Under the pieces are notes generated by a model. It saw only the letters and a list, made by a program, of their open reading frames with translations. It made no database searches and was not told the origin of the DNA. A stretch of DNA of 64,000 nt from Boswellia sacra. Its lineage: Eukaryota > Streptophyta > Magnoliopsida > Sapindales > Burseraceae. The DNA is taken from contig SNVD02003292.1 in the NCBI GenBank assembly GCA_013180625.2, forward strand, positions 1 through 64,000, given 5' to 3'. Positions 1 through 10,699 of this stretch are shown here, in pieces. Numbering within the stretch: position 1 is the first letter of the stretch; every line of letters starts with the position of its first letter. Position numbers and translations under genes: made by a program.

Positions 1-340
1 TTCAGCTCCCCTTTGGATGTTTCCTCAAGCTGTTGCACAAATGAATTCGAAGTACGAAATAATCAAATTAAAGAATAGAAAGGAGAAGAAAAGAGCAGAA
101 ACGAAACTAAAGACACATAAAAGAGATAACAACACAATAACAAATAAAAGTCAAAAACAAGTAAAACAAATAAAAACAAATGAGACAGATGTCAAAGAGA
201 GATAAAACCTGATCAATTTGATGGCCTATAAAAGGAATATCTCGAGACACAAAAATCGATCATTATTACCTTATTTTATTTTTCTTTTCTTTTTTTTAAT
301 TTATTTTGCAAAAACATTGGGTTGCCTCCCAATAAGCGCT
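1..340 (-). other. post-pol non-coding region of the gypsy element
   Basis: Purine/pyrimidine-skewed AT-rich DNA that follows the post-integrase motif near 330 on the minus strand. The small frames here have no family resemblance. I see no gene. Confidence 0.5.
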
Positions 341-359
341 TGGTTTAACGTCCTCAGCC

Positions 360-587
360 CGACGTTGGTTCCATCATGGGAGGATCCAATCTCCGCTGTG
401 CTTCTCTAGTGGGCTTGGATCCTTCTTCAAACAAGAAATGGTGCAAGCATATGGCTGGGCCTTGGATGTTAGCAATCGTCCACTTAATAGCTGTTTTGTG
501 AACTCTAAGTACTCGGACGCGTTTCTCTTCTTGTAGTGGTGCAAGGCACATTTCTATTGTAACTAGCAAAGGATCATCTAAAACCAA
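360..587 (-). pseudogene. gypsy reverse transcriptase N-terminus, truncated
   Basis: The minus-strand frame contains EEKRVRVLRVHKTAIKWTIA, a His-containing LHHFLFEEGSKPTREAQRR and LDPPMME. These match the region just before the RT palm of OTA gypsy elements. The reading then breaks off at about 365 and runs into non-coding sequence typical of the region after integrase. RT core, RNase H and integrase are all absent, so this copy cannot move on its own. Confidence 0.75.
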
Positions 588-839
588 GAATCCATATTCA
601 AAATGATATGGAGTGACTTACGCTCAAGCAGGGGGTTCATCACAGAAGGAAGAATTTTCATTAGATTAAAGGAATTGAATGCACGAAACATCATAAGATC
701 TTATGGTCTATAGCTATGGTCTCATCTAAGCTTGCTACAAACTTTCTCCATTTCTTTGGACACGGGTATCAAAATTTCGATCCTTAGAATTTTCTGTCCT
801 ATGTGCTCAGTTAATAGGCTATATCCAATCCATTCTTGC

Positions 840-1739
840 GAGTTAACTCAAAATATTGTTGTGGCAAAGAATCAACAACGTCAACTGCAAAACAGAATGT
901 AAGTCACTAGAGTACCTCATTACCTCAAAAATATTGAAACATATCACCTTGCCATCAAACTCTATGATGAGAGTGTCATCACGACCATCAATCTTGGTTC
1001 TAACAATTTTCGAGAATGGCCTCCCTAAAAGAATCGGTGTTGGATTAGGAGATGTCTCATCCTCTATTTTAAGGACATAGAAGTCTGCTGGAAAAACCAA
1101 TTGATTCACCTGCACAAGCACATCTTCCACAACTCCCTTGCGATATGCATTAGAATGATCAGCAAGTTAAATGGTAATACCAGTTTTCGCAAAAGGTCCA
1201 AGATTTAAAGAAGCATAAATAGAATATGGCATGACATTAATAGATGCTCCTAAATCTAATATAGCTCTTTCAAACTTGGTATTACCAATGGTGCATGGAA
1301 TGATGAACGTACCTGGATCTTTGCATTTTGGAGGAATTTTTCTTGGCAATACAGCTGAAACATTTTCCCCCACACTTACTTTCTCATTTCCCTTCAACTT
1401 TCTCTTGTTGGTGCATAACTCCTTGAGAAATTTTGTACAATGAGGTACTTGCTTAATAGCATCCATAAGTGGTATATTTACCTCGATTTTGTGAGAAGTT
1501 TTCAGGATTTCTTGTTCTTGTTTCTCCTTCGATTGTGAAAATCTACTAGGAAAAAGTGGAGGAGAAACATATGAAGGAATGGGAGTTATAGGATTTACCT
1601 GAGAAGTCAGTGTTTTGTTCATGGTGGAAGTGGTGTCATCTCCTTCATCAGTTTGTGATTTCTTTGGCAGGACATATAATTGCTCTTCATTTTGCAAAGT
1701 TATCGCACAGAATCTCTCTGGATTGATAATCTTGGACAA
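840..1739 (-). pseudogene. gypsy aspartic protease region
   Basis: Two minus-strand frames (1739-1167 and 1130-843) together cover the retropepsin-like domain of an OTA gypsy pol. The first has the active-site region AILDLGASINVMPYSIY, with DLGAS in place of the retroviral DTG, as is usual in this clade. The second has PTPILLGRPFSKIVRTKID and IIEFDGKVICFNIFEVMRY, the conserved tail of the domain. They are separated by a frameshift and stop near 1140-1167. The plus-strand frames here are shadows. Confidence 0.8.
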
Positions 1740-1849
1740 GTGATTAATTTTTCTGAGTCTTGGCCCTCGAATTTGCTCATGCTAGTAGCCAATGGTCCCA
1801 TTTGATTTGCCAGGTTTTGGATACTTGCCCCAGTTTCCTGCTGGAATTG

Positions 1850-2401
1850 CATTGTGTTAGTGGCAAGTGCATTAACAATGTCCTGGAGAGACATATCTGA
1901 GTTTTGTGAAGCTGGTTGGCGGTGCTGGATGTGGCATTGGTGGTGGTTGCATTTGAAAAGGTTGCTGCACTCTAGGTTGATTGAAACCTTGTGGCCGATT
2001 TGGTTTCACATTTGGAGTGATTGGTTGATGATTCCAGTAACTGAAATTATGTTGATCTTCCCATCCAGCATTGTAAGTGCTAGAGAAAGGATTCATACCA
2101 TTGCCTGTTTGCCGGAAATCCACCCATGGCATTGGCATTGTTTATTATATTCTTCTTATAAAGTTGGATACATGTCGATTGGATGCTCCATCGTAGAATA
2201 TACCCCACATTCATAAGATTTTTGAATATCTCCTACAGCCATGTTTTCCACAAGAGAGGTTAGCTCATAAAGTTGTTGTTCAATGTTCGGAGTGCTTACC
2301 TCATTTACTCTCCATGGGACTTGTGGCTCAAATCCGCTACTGAATTGATAGAAGTTACTGGCCATGTGTCTAAACAACAACCAATCAGAAAAGAAAAACA
2401 A
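1850..2401 (-). pseudogene. gypsy gag fragment
   Basis: Minus-strand frames carry an OTA-type gag C-terminal region. One shows LYELTSLVENMAVGD followed by a decayed CCHC knuckle (CGVYSTMEHPIDMYPTL, where the family has two further Cys). Next comes a Pro/Gln/Asn-rich stretch (RPQGFNQPRVQQPFQMQPPP), then a segment with ALATNTMQFQQETGASIQNL. The pieces are in different frames, so it is broken by small indels. The N-terminal gag region is missing between 2401 and the PBS, which is only about 50 bases away. No function is expected. Confidence 0.7.
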
Positions 2402-2450
2402 AGAAAATATGAGTCAACAAGAGAAACAAAAAACCAATTGATTAGAAAAA

Positions 2451-2470
2451 TCATTCTCGCAACGGCACCA
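2451..2470 (-). other. primer binding site, tRNA-Asp type
   Basis: The minus strand reads TGGTGCCGTTGCGAGAATGA, a mutated form of TGGCGCCGTTGCCGGGGA, the complement of the 3' end of plant tRNA-Asp. It is separated from the LTR end by AGTTTT. The mismatches fit an old copy. Confidence 0.75.
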
Positions 2471-2476
2471 AAAACT

Positions 2477-3887
2477 TGATGGGTTCAAAACTAGCAAGTA
2501 TACTAGTCGCACAAATAATAAAGTGATGAGTAAGATATCGTCCCACGAGGATTGATTCTAATTGAATTTGTTATTTTCCAACAACAATAAACTAAATAAG
2601 GGGGGTTTTGTTGAATGATTAACTAAATGAACTAAGAATGCAAATGAAGAATAACAAAACAGAAAGTTAATTTGAGTGAAAAATCAATGAGAGAAACCTG
2701 GTTTAGGGATCCTTCTCTACCACAAGATATGGATTTGGACGAATTAAATTGTAGAATTGTCCATCCAATTACCCCATTGACATTAAAAAACTGTAAGATA
2801 ACAAACACGCTGTTATCCCAATCTTTCCTTACTTTGTGTTAAATAAAACAAGCTCTTTATTTAATCTCTATCCATTAAACAACCTAGAACAAGCTCTCTA
2901 AATTTAATTCAATGGATGCATTACGATAAGAAAGATAGTTGATCAAAGCAATAAACACACAAGCTCGGATTATTTAACTTAGGTTGTATTCTCCAATTGC
3001 AATCTCTGATCACAATTTTGCTACTAAGGATTAGAAATTCAAGACAATTACGGATCAAGATTTCTAGTCTAGCAATAGACAACAACCAGATTATATTCAG
3101 TTGCCATTCCAAATACAATTAGCAAGCAATCATAAGCATTAGATATAGGAAAATACAAGCAACTTCAATTAGAGAATTGGATAACAACTTCTTGCACACT
3201 TCTCACAAAAACCATATCAGGGCTTTGATCACCCTCAACCCAATTCCAGATCAGTTACACATGTTTAATAACCGTGGTAATACCTACACTGGATTCCGAA
3301 AATGAAAGGGAAGGGGAAAACTTAGCAAATTTGATGTATTTCTCTTTGGATTGTAGTTCTTCCTCTTTCCAAGCTTCCTTTCTCCTTCAAGAACTCCAAG
3401 AGATGAAAGAATTCCAGAGCTTCAGCCTCCACCACGTTCTTCCCTCTCCAAGTTATCAAAATAAAACCCTAAAATGTGTTTAAATACTCTGCTACAGTGA
3501 ATTGCTACAGTGTCCCGTATTATACATGCTACAGTGCTTGTGAATTATATTTCTATACATCTCACACTGTTTTGATTACACTTTTGTGTACAACTTGAAT
3601 GGATTTATTAACCGTAAATTTCTCCAAGAAAAAAATAGACTTTCGAGAGCTTTCCAACGGTATAATAACATGTCCATCTGGGTTCTTGTTTAAATCAATA
3701 CAATTAAATCCGAGAAGATCACTGCCTAGCAGAGGTGAAAATGAAGGGTTTTACTCCATTTTTGTGCAAGTTGCTCCAAAACTCCTACAAACATCAAAAC
3801 CACACAAAAACATAAAAATACCAAGGAATATAGCAAAGAAACATGGACGAATTGATATAAAAGTAATACATAAATAGACACCTATCA
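2477..3887 (-). repeat. LTR of the OTA gypsy element (1411 bp)
   Basis: On the minus strand it begins TGATAGGTGTCTATT and ends TTTGAACCCATCA, with the PBS immediately beyond. The stretch near 3490-3535 holds several copies of a CTACAGTG motif. The five bases outside the LTR start (3888-3892, TGTTA) would be one half of a target-site duplication; the other half is off the window. Plus-strand reading frames at 3274-3483 and 3599-3877 lie inside the LTR and are not genes. Confidence 0.75.
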
Positions 3888-3892
3888 TGTTA

Positions 3893-5400
3893 CTAAACCC
3901 TCCTAAGTTAACGCTCACTACTTGGCTCTCAAGCATAGCTATTTTTCAATCTCTTTCCTCAATTTGTTTTTTCAAGTCATCCATAATTTTGTCCTTCTCA
4001 TAGCTCCTTGGAAGTCTTTTAAAATAGGATGAAGGTGTCAAATATTTGCCCACCCCCCCTCACACGACTGCTAGCTTGCCTTTCTCCAATGCTCGGTGAA
4101 GAATATCCTTGCCATTCGAGGTGTCTATGACACCCGACTATGATTATGCCTTCAAAGCATCCTATAACAAAACAGAAATTGCATTATAGTTAAAAAATTT
4201 ATTATAAGGAAATAGTAATGAATATAAGAATATAGAGTAAGCCATACAACTTTGAAAGTACTCACAATCTTGGAAACTATAGGAACCACATTTGGATGGA
4301 ACTGACCATCCTTCTTCCTTTTTCTAGCTCGTACCCATAGATCAACTCGATCAATGGGTGAAGTCCAATCTCTAGATTTAGTACACTACACAGAAATGAT
4401 AAGTTAGCTTAGTTATTTGGAAGCATAAATCCACATCAACTAAGAAACACCATAAGCACTCAAATTAGTTTCCTAGAACCACATTACCATTTCTTCTTCC
4501 AACTTTGCATAACCAGATTGGCTAGTACAATGGTCATATTCATTCATATGCTTCCTTTCACTTTGTTTTGCGTGATATTCCCTTCAATTATCATAAACAC
4601 TGACATATCATAATCATAATTAAACTAAAAGGAAATATGGATAATCATATAGAATTAGAAAAAGCTACATGTTCAAATGGAATCAAATAGTACTCATATA
4701 TGCCAAAAACATACAGACAAAATTGCAATCATTAAAACTGTGCATTTAGTTTAGATTTCTTTGGCAATATAATGAAAACAGATTATTTGAAAGCTGTGAC
4801 TACCTTAAATTCATCAGTGATATGCCAAGCAACGAATTCATCCCAATCCTTTTGTGGAATAGAACCCCGGTACGCCTCTAGTGGGTATTTTCTCTTTTTA
4901 AACTCATCCTTTAAAGGCAAAATGAATTTAGTATTCGACCAATACTTGAATGATTTCCATGCTTGACCAGCTTGTTTCAAGAAATAATCCTTCCATTGTA
5001 CATGAATGTCAAATTTACTCTACACAAATTATATTAACATATCAATAGAAAACAATAACAAAATAATACAAAATTAATTATAAACATGTACTAAGATTAA
5101 TAAATACCTAGATTTCTTCCCAAATGGCATTTTGATTCTTGTTATCCACGTCTTTCCAACTTTTATATGTAATAGGCACTGACCCACATGTAAGCACACT
5201 AATAGTATTGATAAGGTCATCTGCGTTGGGCCCAATTGGCCTATCGTTGTTGGTAGTAATAATCTGTAGCTTTACACCTTGATTTATTTATTTTGTTTCT
5301 CTTCATTCCTTTGCATATGCCTCTTTTTTGCGTGTTTTTGATGCCTCATTAATCTTGCCATTAGGATCATCCCATTGTCCTAAAAAGAAAGAAGAAGAAT
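3893..5400 (-). pseudogene. Ptta/En/Spm-type plant transposase (Transposase_24-like)
   Basis: Minus-strand pieces in order: NNDRPIGPNADDLINTISVL and ITYKSWKDVDNKNQNAIWEE (5240-5110), an apparent intron (5110-5030), QAWKSFKYWSNTKFILPLKD and PQKDWDEFVAWHITDEF (4980-4783), EYDHCTSQSGYAKLEEEM (near 4500-4560), a SRDWTSPIDRVDLWVRARK segment (4300-4380), and a C-terminal coiled region ending MLESQVVSVN at the gypsy insertion. This order matches the Ptta/En/Spm domain (Pfam Transposase_24) that often accompanies TNP2. Frameshifts and stops between pieces, and the retroelement in its tail, make it dead. Introns are inferred. Confidence 0.7.
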
Positions 5401-5539
5401 ATTAATCTATCATACACAAGGAAAATCAATACACTTACTTATCACAAAGACATTGAACACAAAATTCATAAACAAGTAATATGCTACATTTTATCACAAA
5501 CATTAAACCTTTTGGAAGATACACTATGCCCTTAACTAT

Positions 5540-8500
5540 TGTTATTTGAAGCTATTGTTGTCAATCCAAATGCCCTCTAAATCATCTCGAATACAACCAC
5601 TCTCATCATCCGAAAATAAATCAATTGATTCTACGGGAGGTAAAGCATTTGTGAATGGATGTTGTTCAACCAATGAAGGAATTTCATCCCGACTTAAATC
5701 TATTTTGTAAGATTTATCGGAAGTGAATTGCACAATAGACCATCTTTCATTACTTTGGTCTGTTACATAAAAAACTTGCTTCACTTGTGAGGCAAGAACA
5801 AAGGAATCTGATTTGTGGCTGATTCGAGTTAGATCTACCAATGTCAACTCGAATTCATCTATTCTAACACCTTCGTTGTTTTCAACCCAATCACACTTAA
5901 ACACAGGGAAAGTAAACAAGTGATAGTCCAACTGTCATATCTTATTAATTACATTATAGAAAGTAAGAGCTCCAACAACCGAATTTTTGTCTTTCACACT
6001 TGAAATCTACATTGTTTCTGCCACAATCCTAACTCCATAATTTTGATGGACTTTATTTTCGCCATGCTCTCTTGTGTGGTAGTGACAATTGTTGGTTATA
6101 TAATTGGAGTAGCTTGTTACATAAGGACAAGGGCCTTCAGCTAACCATTCCAAAGTGGAAGAGAAATGCTTATTACTATTGATGGCATTCCTTACCGAGT
6201 AAACAAATGGAAAATCAACAATTAGATATCAAATGGAGATAGTTGTAACTTAAAACACCACTTTATAAAGCAATGTATGAAGACAATATGTACCTCGGAT
6301 TTGAACCATGAGATGAAGGTACGATTATGTCCACCTTGTAGCCACCTTGCATTTTTCACTTGCTTGGGAAACAAGTCTCGAACCCTTTCTTATGAATTCT
6401 TGCAAAACAAATAGAACATTGGTTAGTATTCAATAGGAAAAAAAAAGGAATTAAGGTATAACTAATTTAATAAATAAAATTAGACACTTACTCAATGTAA
6501 GGTTGAACTTCATCCATGTTTTGTGAGATATAAAGGTGTTCTTGTGCCCATTCTTCTAAAGAAATAGAAATGACTCAACCTCCAAGTAATGGACCTTCAA
6601 CTTCATTAGGTTCATTAACACTACCAACATACTTTGAGCAAAAATCAATTGCTTCTGTTGTAATGTAACACTTCACAATACAACCTTCTAGCCGGTTTCT
6701 ATTTCGGACATACCCTTTAAGAATTTTCATGTATCTCTCAAAAGGATACATCCATCTAAGATAGGCAGGCTCACATAACCTAACGTCTCTAACAAGATGT
6801 ACTATTAAGTGCACTATAATTTCGAAAAATGAAGGAGGAAAGTATTTATCAAGCAAACATAAGGTAATGACAAACATGCTTAGGCAACACTGCTCTGATA
6901 GCTAATGATAGTAATTGTTGCATCAAAGCATGACAATCATGGACTTAAGACCTGCAAGCTTTAACTCATCTATGGTTACAAGGTTCTTAAAGTTGGAACA
7001 GTATCCAAAAGGAACTCTTAGGTCATGTAAAGTTTGACAACACTTTTTCTCCTTCTTACTTAGTGTGTAACAAGCGAGAGACAAATATGTTCGACTATTT
7101 TTGTGGGATGGTTATAACTCTTTCTTTAAGCCCATTTCCAGTAGATCTAATCTAGAGTTAAGATTATCTTTTGTTTTCCAAGGAATATTAAGTAATGTGC
7201 CATAAATGCACTCACAGACATTTTTTTCAATGTGCATAACATCTAGATTGTGTCAAACATACAAATGTTTCCCATATGGGAAACTAAAGAAAATTGATTT
7301 TTTCTTAAAACAAAATTTTGCATCAAGATCAATTTTCTTCCTTTTTTGATCCTTACTCTTTCCTCATGTGCTTTGAAAACTTTCAAGTTTTTCAAGGATA
7401 TCCTCCTCACTAAGTGGTTGTGGAGGGAGACCAATTTCTTGGTGTCCATTGAATGCCTTTTTTTAATTTCTAAATGGATGCTTTAAGGGGAGGAATCGTC
7501 TGTGGCACGTATAGATGTTTTTCTTGCCATGTTTTAACCTACATGAAGATGTTTCTTCCCCACATATTGGACTACTGTAATACCCTTACATTGAGCGCCC
7601 AGAAAGGTTGTCATATGCTGGAAAGTCATTCATTGTCTATAATAACATAGCTCTCATGTTAAAAGTTTCATTTCTATAAGAATCATACACCTCAACACCT
7701 TCTTCCCATAAAGGTTTCAAGTCATCTATCAAGGGTGCCAAATAAACATCAATGTCAATGTGCCAAGTTGTTTTGGTCCCAAAATTAGAAGAGATAACAT
7801 AATAAATCTCTTCTTCAAGCACAACCAGGGAGGAAGATTATATGTAATTTTCAGCACGGGCCAACAACTATAAGCACTAATTAGGTTACTATATGGATTT
7901 ATCCCGTTACTATATGGATTTATCCCATCAGCTAAAATACCTAATTGGAGATTTCTACTTTCAGTGCTGAATGCAGGCCACATACGGTCAACTAATGTCC
8001 AAGAGGGAGTGTCAACAGGGTGCCTAAGTTTGCCATCTATGAGTTTACCATTGGCATGCCAAGTTAGGTTTTTTCACAATCTCAGGTGATTGAAATAACT
8101 TTCTAAACCTTAGAATGGGTGGGAAATACCATAAGACTTTGGTGGGAATGGCCTTTTTAGCTTTGGAGGTTTTAGAAGTTTTCTTCCATCTTGACAACCC
8201 ACAAGTTGGACAAGAACTTAAAGATTCATACTCTTTCCTATATAAAATGCAATCATTAGGACATGCATGAATTTTTTTCATATGATAAACCCAATTAAAC
8301 CATTGTTTTCTTCGCTTAATACATGGATGAAGGCATTACATTGTATGGTGGCAATATTTCTGATATGAGTTTAACTAATTCGGAGAAACTATTATCCAAC
8401 CAACCATATGTTCCTTTAATTTTATAAAGTTTCATAAGGGCAAACAACTTTGTTTCAGATGTGCATCCTGGTTATAAGGGCTTATCAACATCTTCAAGTA

Positions 8501-10649
8501 ATTTTTCAAAGATTTCGAATGATTTTCACAATATTCGTGTTGACCCAGGTATGGCAACCCAAGAGGGGGGGTGAATTGGATTTTTATTTATCAAAACGGA
8601 TTTATAAAATTTTTCTTGAAAGATCAAAATTAGTTCACTCTTTCTTTGAAAATAAAGGTGAAGAAGATGAAATTAGAATTTATCAAAGATGCAATCAAAA
8701 GAATAATAATGATGAACAATCACAAGTGCAAGTAAATTTAAAGATGAAAGGGATAGAGAGAGTGCAAACTCAATTTACGTGGTTCGGCAAACCTTGCCTA
8801 CGTCCATGGGCTCCTAGCTCCACGAGCTAAGCTTTCCATTAAGTTGTAGAATCTTTACAACTTGCTTGATGAACAACCTCACCAAGACTTTTTCTTCTAA
8901 CTCTTGATAACACCACACCAAGAGTTCTTCTTGATGAACAACCTCACCAAGGCAACTTCCGTCAACCCTTGATAACACCACACCAAGATTTCTTCTTGAT
9001 GAACAACCTCACCAAGGCAACTTTCTTCAACTCTTGATAACACCACACCAAGAGTTCTTCTTGATGAACAACCTCACCAAGGAAAGAGTTCTCTCAAGGA
9101 TAACTTTTATCCCTTACAAGAAGATCTCACTCTCACCACAATACAAGAACAAAGTAAATTTTTATAATAAAAGTACAACTCTCTTCAAATAGTAGATAAA
9201 TAATATAAAAAGCTCTCTAGACTTGATATTCTCTTGTTTTTTTTTGCTTGATAAAATGCTTCTCTTGCTCTTTTCTTTTTGAATGCATGCATGGGAGAAG
9301 GGCTCCTTTTATAGGCAAATAGGATGAACTTAATCAAGTGAAGACACCATCTCCAAATTTTCTGCCCACCATAAAAACTGTAATTTTGTCTGCCATTTTT
9401 GTCAATGTTATGTTTGAAATTTGAAAATATGAAAAACATAAAAGATCTGCACATTTGAATAAGCTTTCCAACTCATCAAGAATCAAGTCATTTGGATATC
9501 TGTAGCTCAAGATATGGCCAAAACACCATTCGATGCTCATGTGACTTGATTTTTCTTCCTTGTGTCAGTCCACCGAATTGAATGATAATTCTGTCAGCAT
9601 TCCGTTTGAAATTTGAATTTTTTTAAAACATAAAAGATCTGCATATTTGAATAATGTTTTGAAAACATTAAGAATCAAAGAATTTGGATATCTCTATCTT
9701 AAGATATGGCCAAAACACCATTCGGTGCTCATGTGAGTTGATTTTTCTTCCTTGTGTCAGTCCACCGAATTGCATGTCAATTATGTCAGCCTTCCATTTG
9801 AAATCCGAATTTCTTCAAAAGATATGAAATGTGCCTCATTATGTCCTCTTTCTAATTCCATAAGAATCAAGTTATTTTGATTTTTCTAGCTCAAGATATG
9901 TCCAAAAGAATATTTGGTACTCATGTCAGCTGCTTCTATTTGTCTTTCAAATTGCATGATGATTTGGACAACTTTACACTTGAAATTTAAATTTCTTTAA
10001 AACATATGAAATGTTATAAATTGAGTAATCTTTCCAAATTCTCAAGAATCACATCATTTGGACATCTGTAGAGAAATATATGACTAATTGATTGAATATT
10101 GTTCATGTGTCACATTCCTTGAATCAAACCTTGTTCTTAAACTTTGGTGCCTTTAACATGTAGTCTTCTCCTTAGCTTCAACACTTCATTTTAATAAGCC
10201 TTTTCTTGATTTTACAATTATTTCATTAAATCTTATTCTTGCACATAAATAAACATATTAGTAACACCTTATGAATCAATGTGTATTGTTATCATCAAAA
10301 TTATTATGTAGCCTTAAGGCTAACAATTCGAATGCATCATTAACCATATCTATACCATCATCTATGGGAAAAGAGCATTCACCAAATGATGAGTTAAAGT
10401 TACTAGGCTCCATACTTGGTTTTGATTCCCCATGCCAAATCCAAGTTTTGTAGTTTGTGTCAAACCCATTTGAGAATCAATGATGACGTACTTCTGTTTG
10501 AGAATAAAAAGCCAAGCAGCGACAAGCATTGCATGGCACCTCATGAAGTTTGGGTTAATTGTGTGGGTAGAGGCAAAATCTAAGGATTTCCTAACCTCAA
10601 TGTCATACTCAACAGCTAACCTATACTTTCACATCCAAGATTTGTCCAT
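5540..10649 (-). pseudogene. TNP2-like CACTA transposase, split by a solo LTR
   Basis: The start (ATG at 10649) gives MDKSWM, typical of the Transpos_assoc N-terminal domain; further on, GFDTNYKTWIWHGE is recognisable (10500-10430). Coding resumes left of the solo LTR near 8530 and continues with KIHACPNDCILYRKEYESLS (8281-8220), the DGINPYS...PYNLPPWLC core (7983-7800), a DUF4218-like block (KYFPPSFFEIIVHLIVHLVR, YLRWMYPFERYMKILKGYV, 6877-6575) and a DUF4216 block (DSFVLASQVKQVFYVTD, 5931-5542). Many stops and shifts separate these blocks. The order is canonical for En/Spm TNP2. The solo LTR with its TSD accounts for the 1.8 kb gap. Confidence 0.85.
8538..10325 (-). repeat. solo LTR of the 1.8 kb-LTR copia family, with TSD
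   Basis: On the plus strand it starts TGTTGACCCAGGTATGGC and ends GGCTAACA. It is flanked by the 5-bp direct repeat ATTCG (8533-8537 and 10326-10330). The 1788 bp match, over their whole length, the LTRs of the copia element at 24381-43710. Inside are about three and a half copies of a roughly 63-bp unit with CTTGATGAACAACCTCACCA (8860-9090) and the motif TTTACGTGGTTCGGCAAACC near 8775. The frames inside it are not genes. A single LTR with TSD means the element was removed by LTR-LTR recombination. Confidence 0.92.
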
Positions 10650-10699
10650 TCCTTGCATTGATGAAACACCTGTTAAAGCAATTAAGCTAAGAGTGTTGG

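Larger units (their letters stand above)
1..3887 (-). mobile_element. Ty3/gypsy element (Ogre/Tat/Athila type), 5' part, internally deleted
   Basis: Seen: reading the minus strand, an LTR (3887 to 2477) starts TGATAGGTGTC and ends CATCA. It is followed six bases later by a tRNA-Asp-like primer binding site, then gag, protease and the start of reverse transcriptase. Close to position 365 the RT reading stops and the sequence passes directly into the motif AAGCGCTTATTGGGAGGC (near 330), which in this clade normally lies downstream of the integrase stop. Everything between early RT and the post-integrase region is therefore missing. The 3' LTR lies beyond the left edge. The element sits in the CACTA gene at 3893-5400. 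Assignment to the non-chromoviral OTA group rests on the DLGASINVMP protease motif, the gag wording and the PBS. Athila versus Tat is not settled. Confidence 0.8.

Noticed and set aside
1854..2216. Trp/His-rich plus-strand frame
   Set aside because: Antisense shadow of the gypsy gag on the minus strand.
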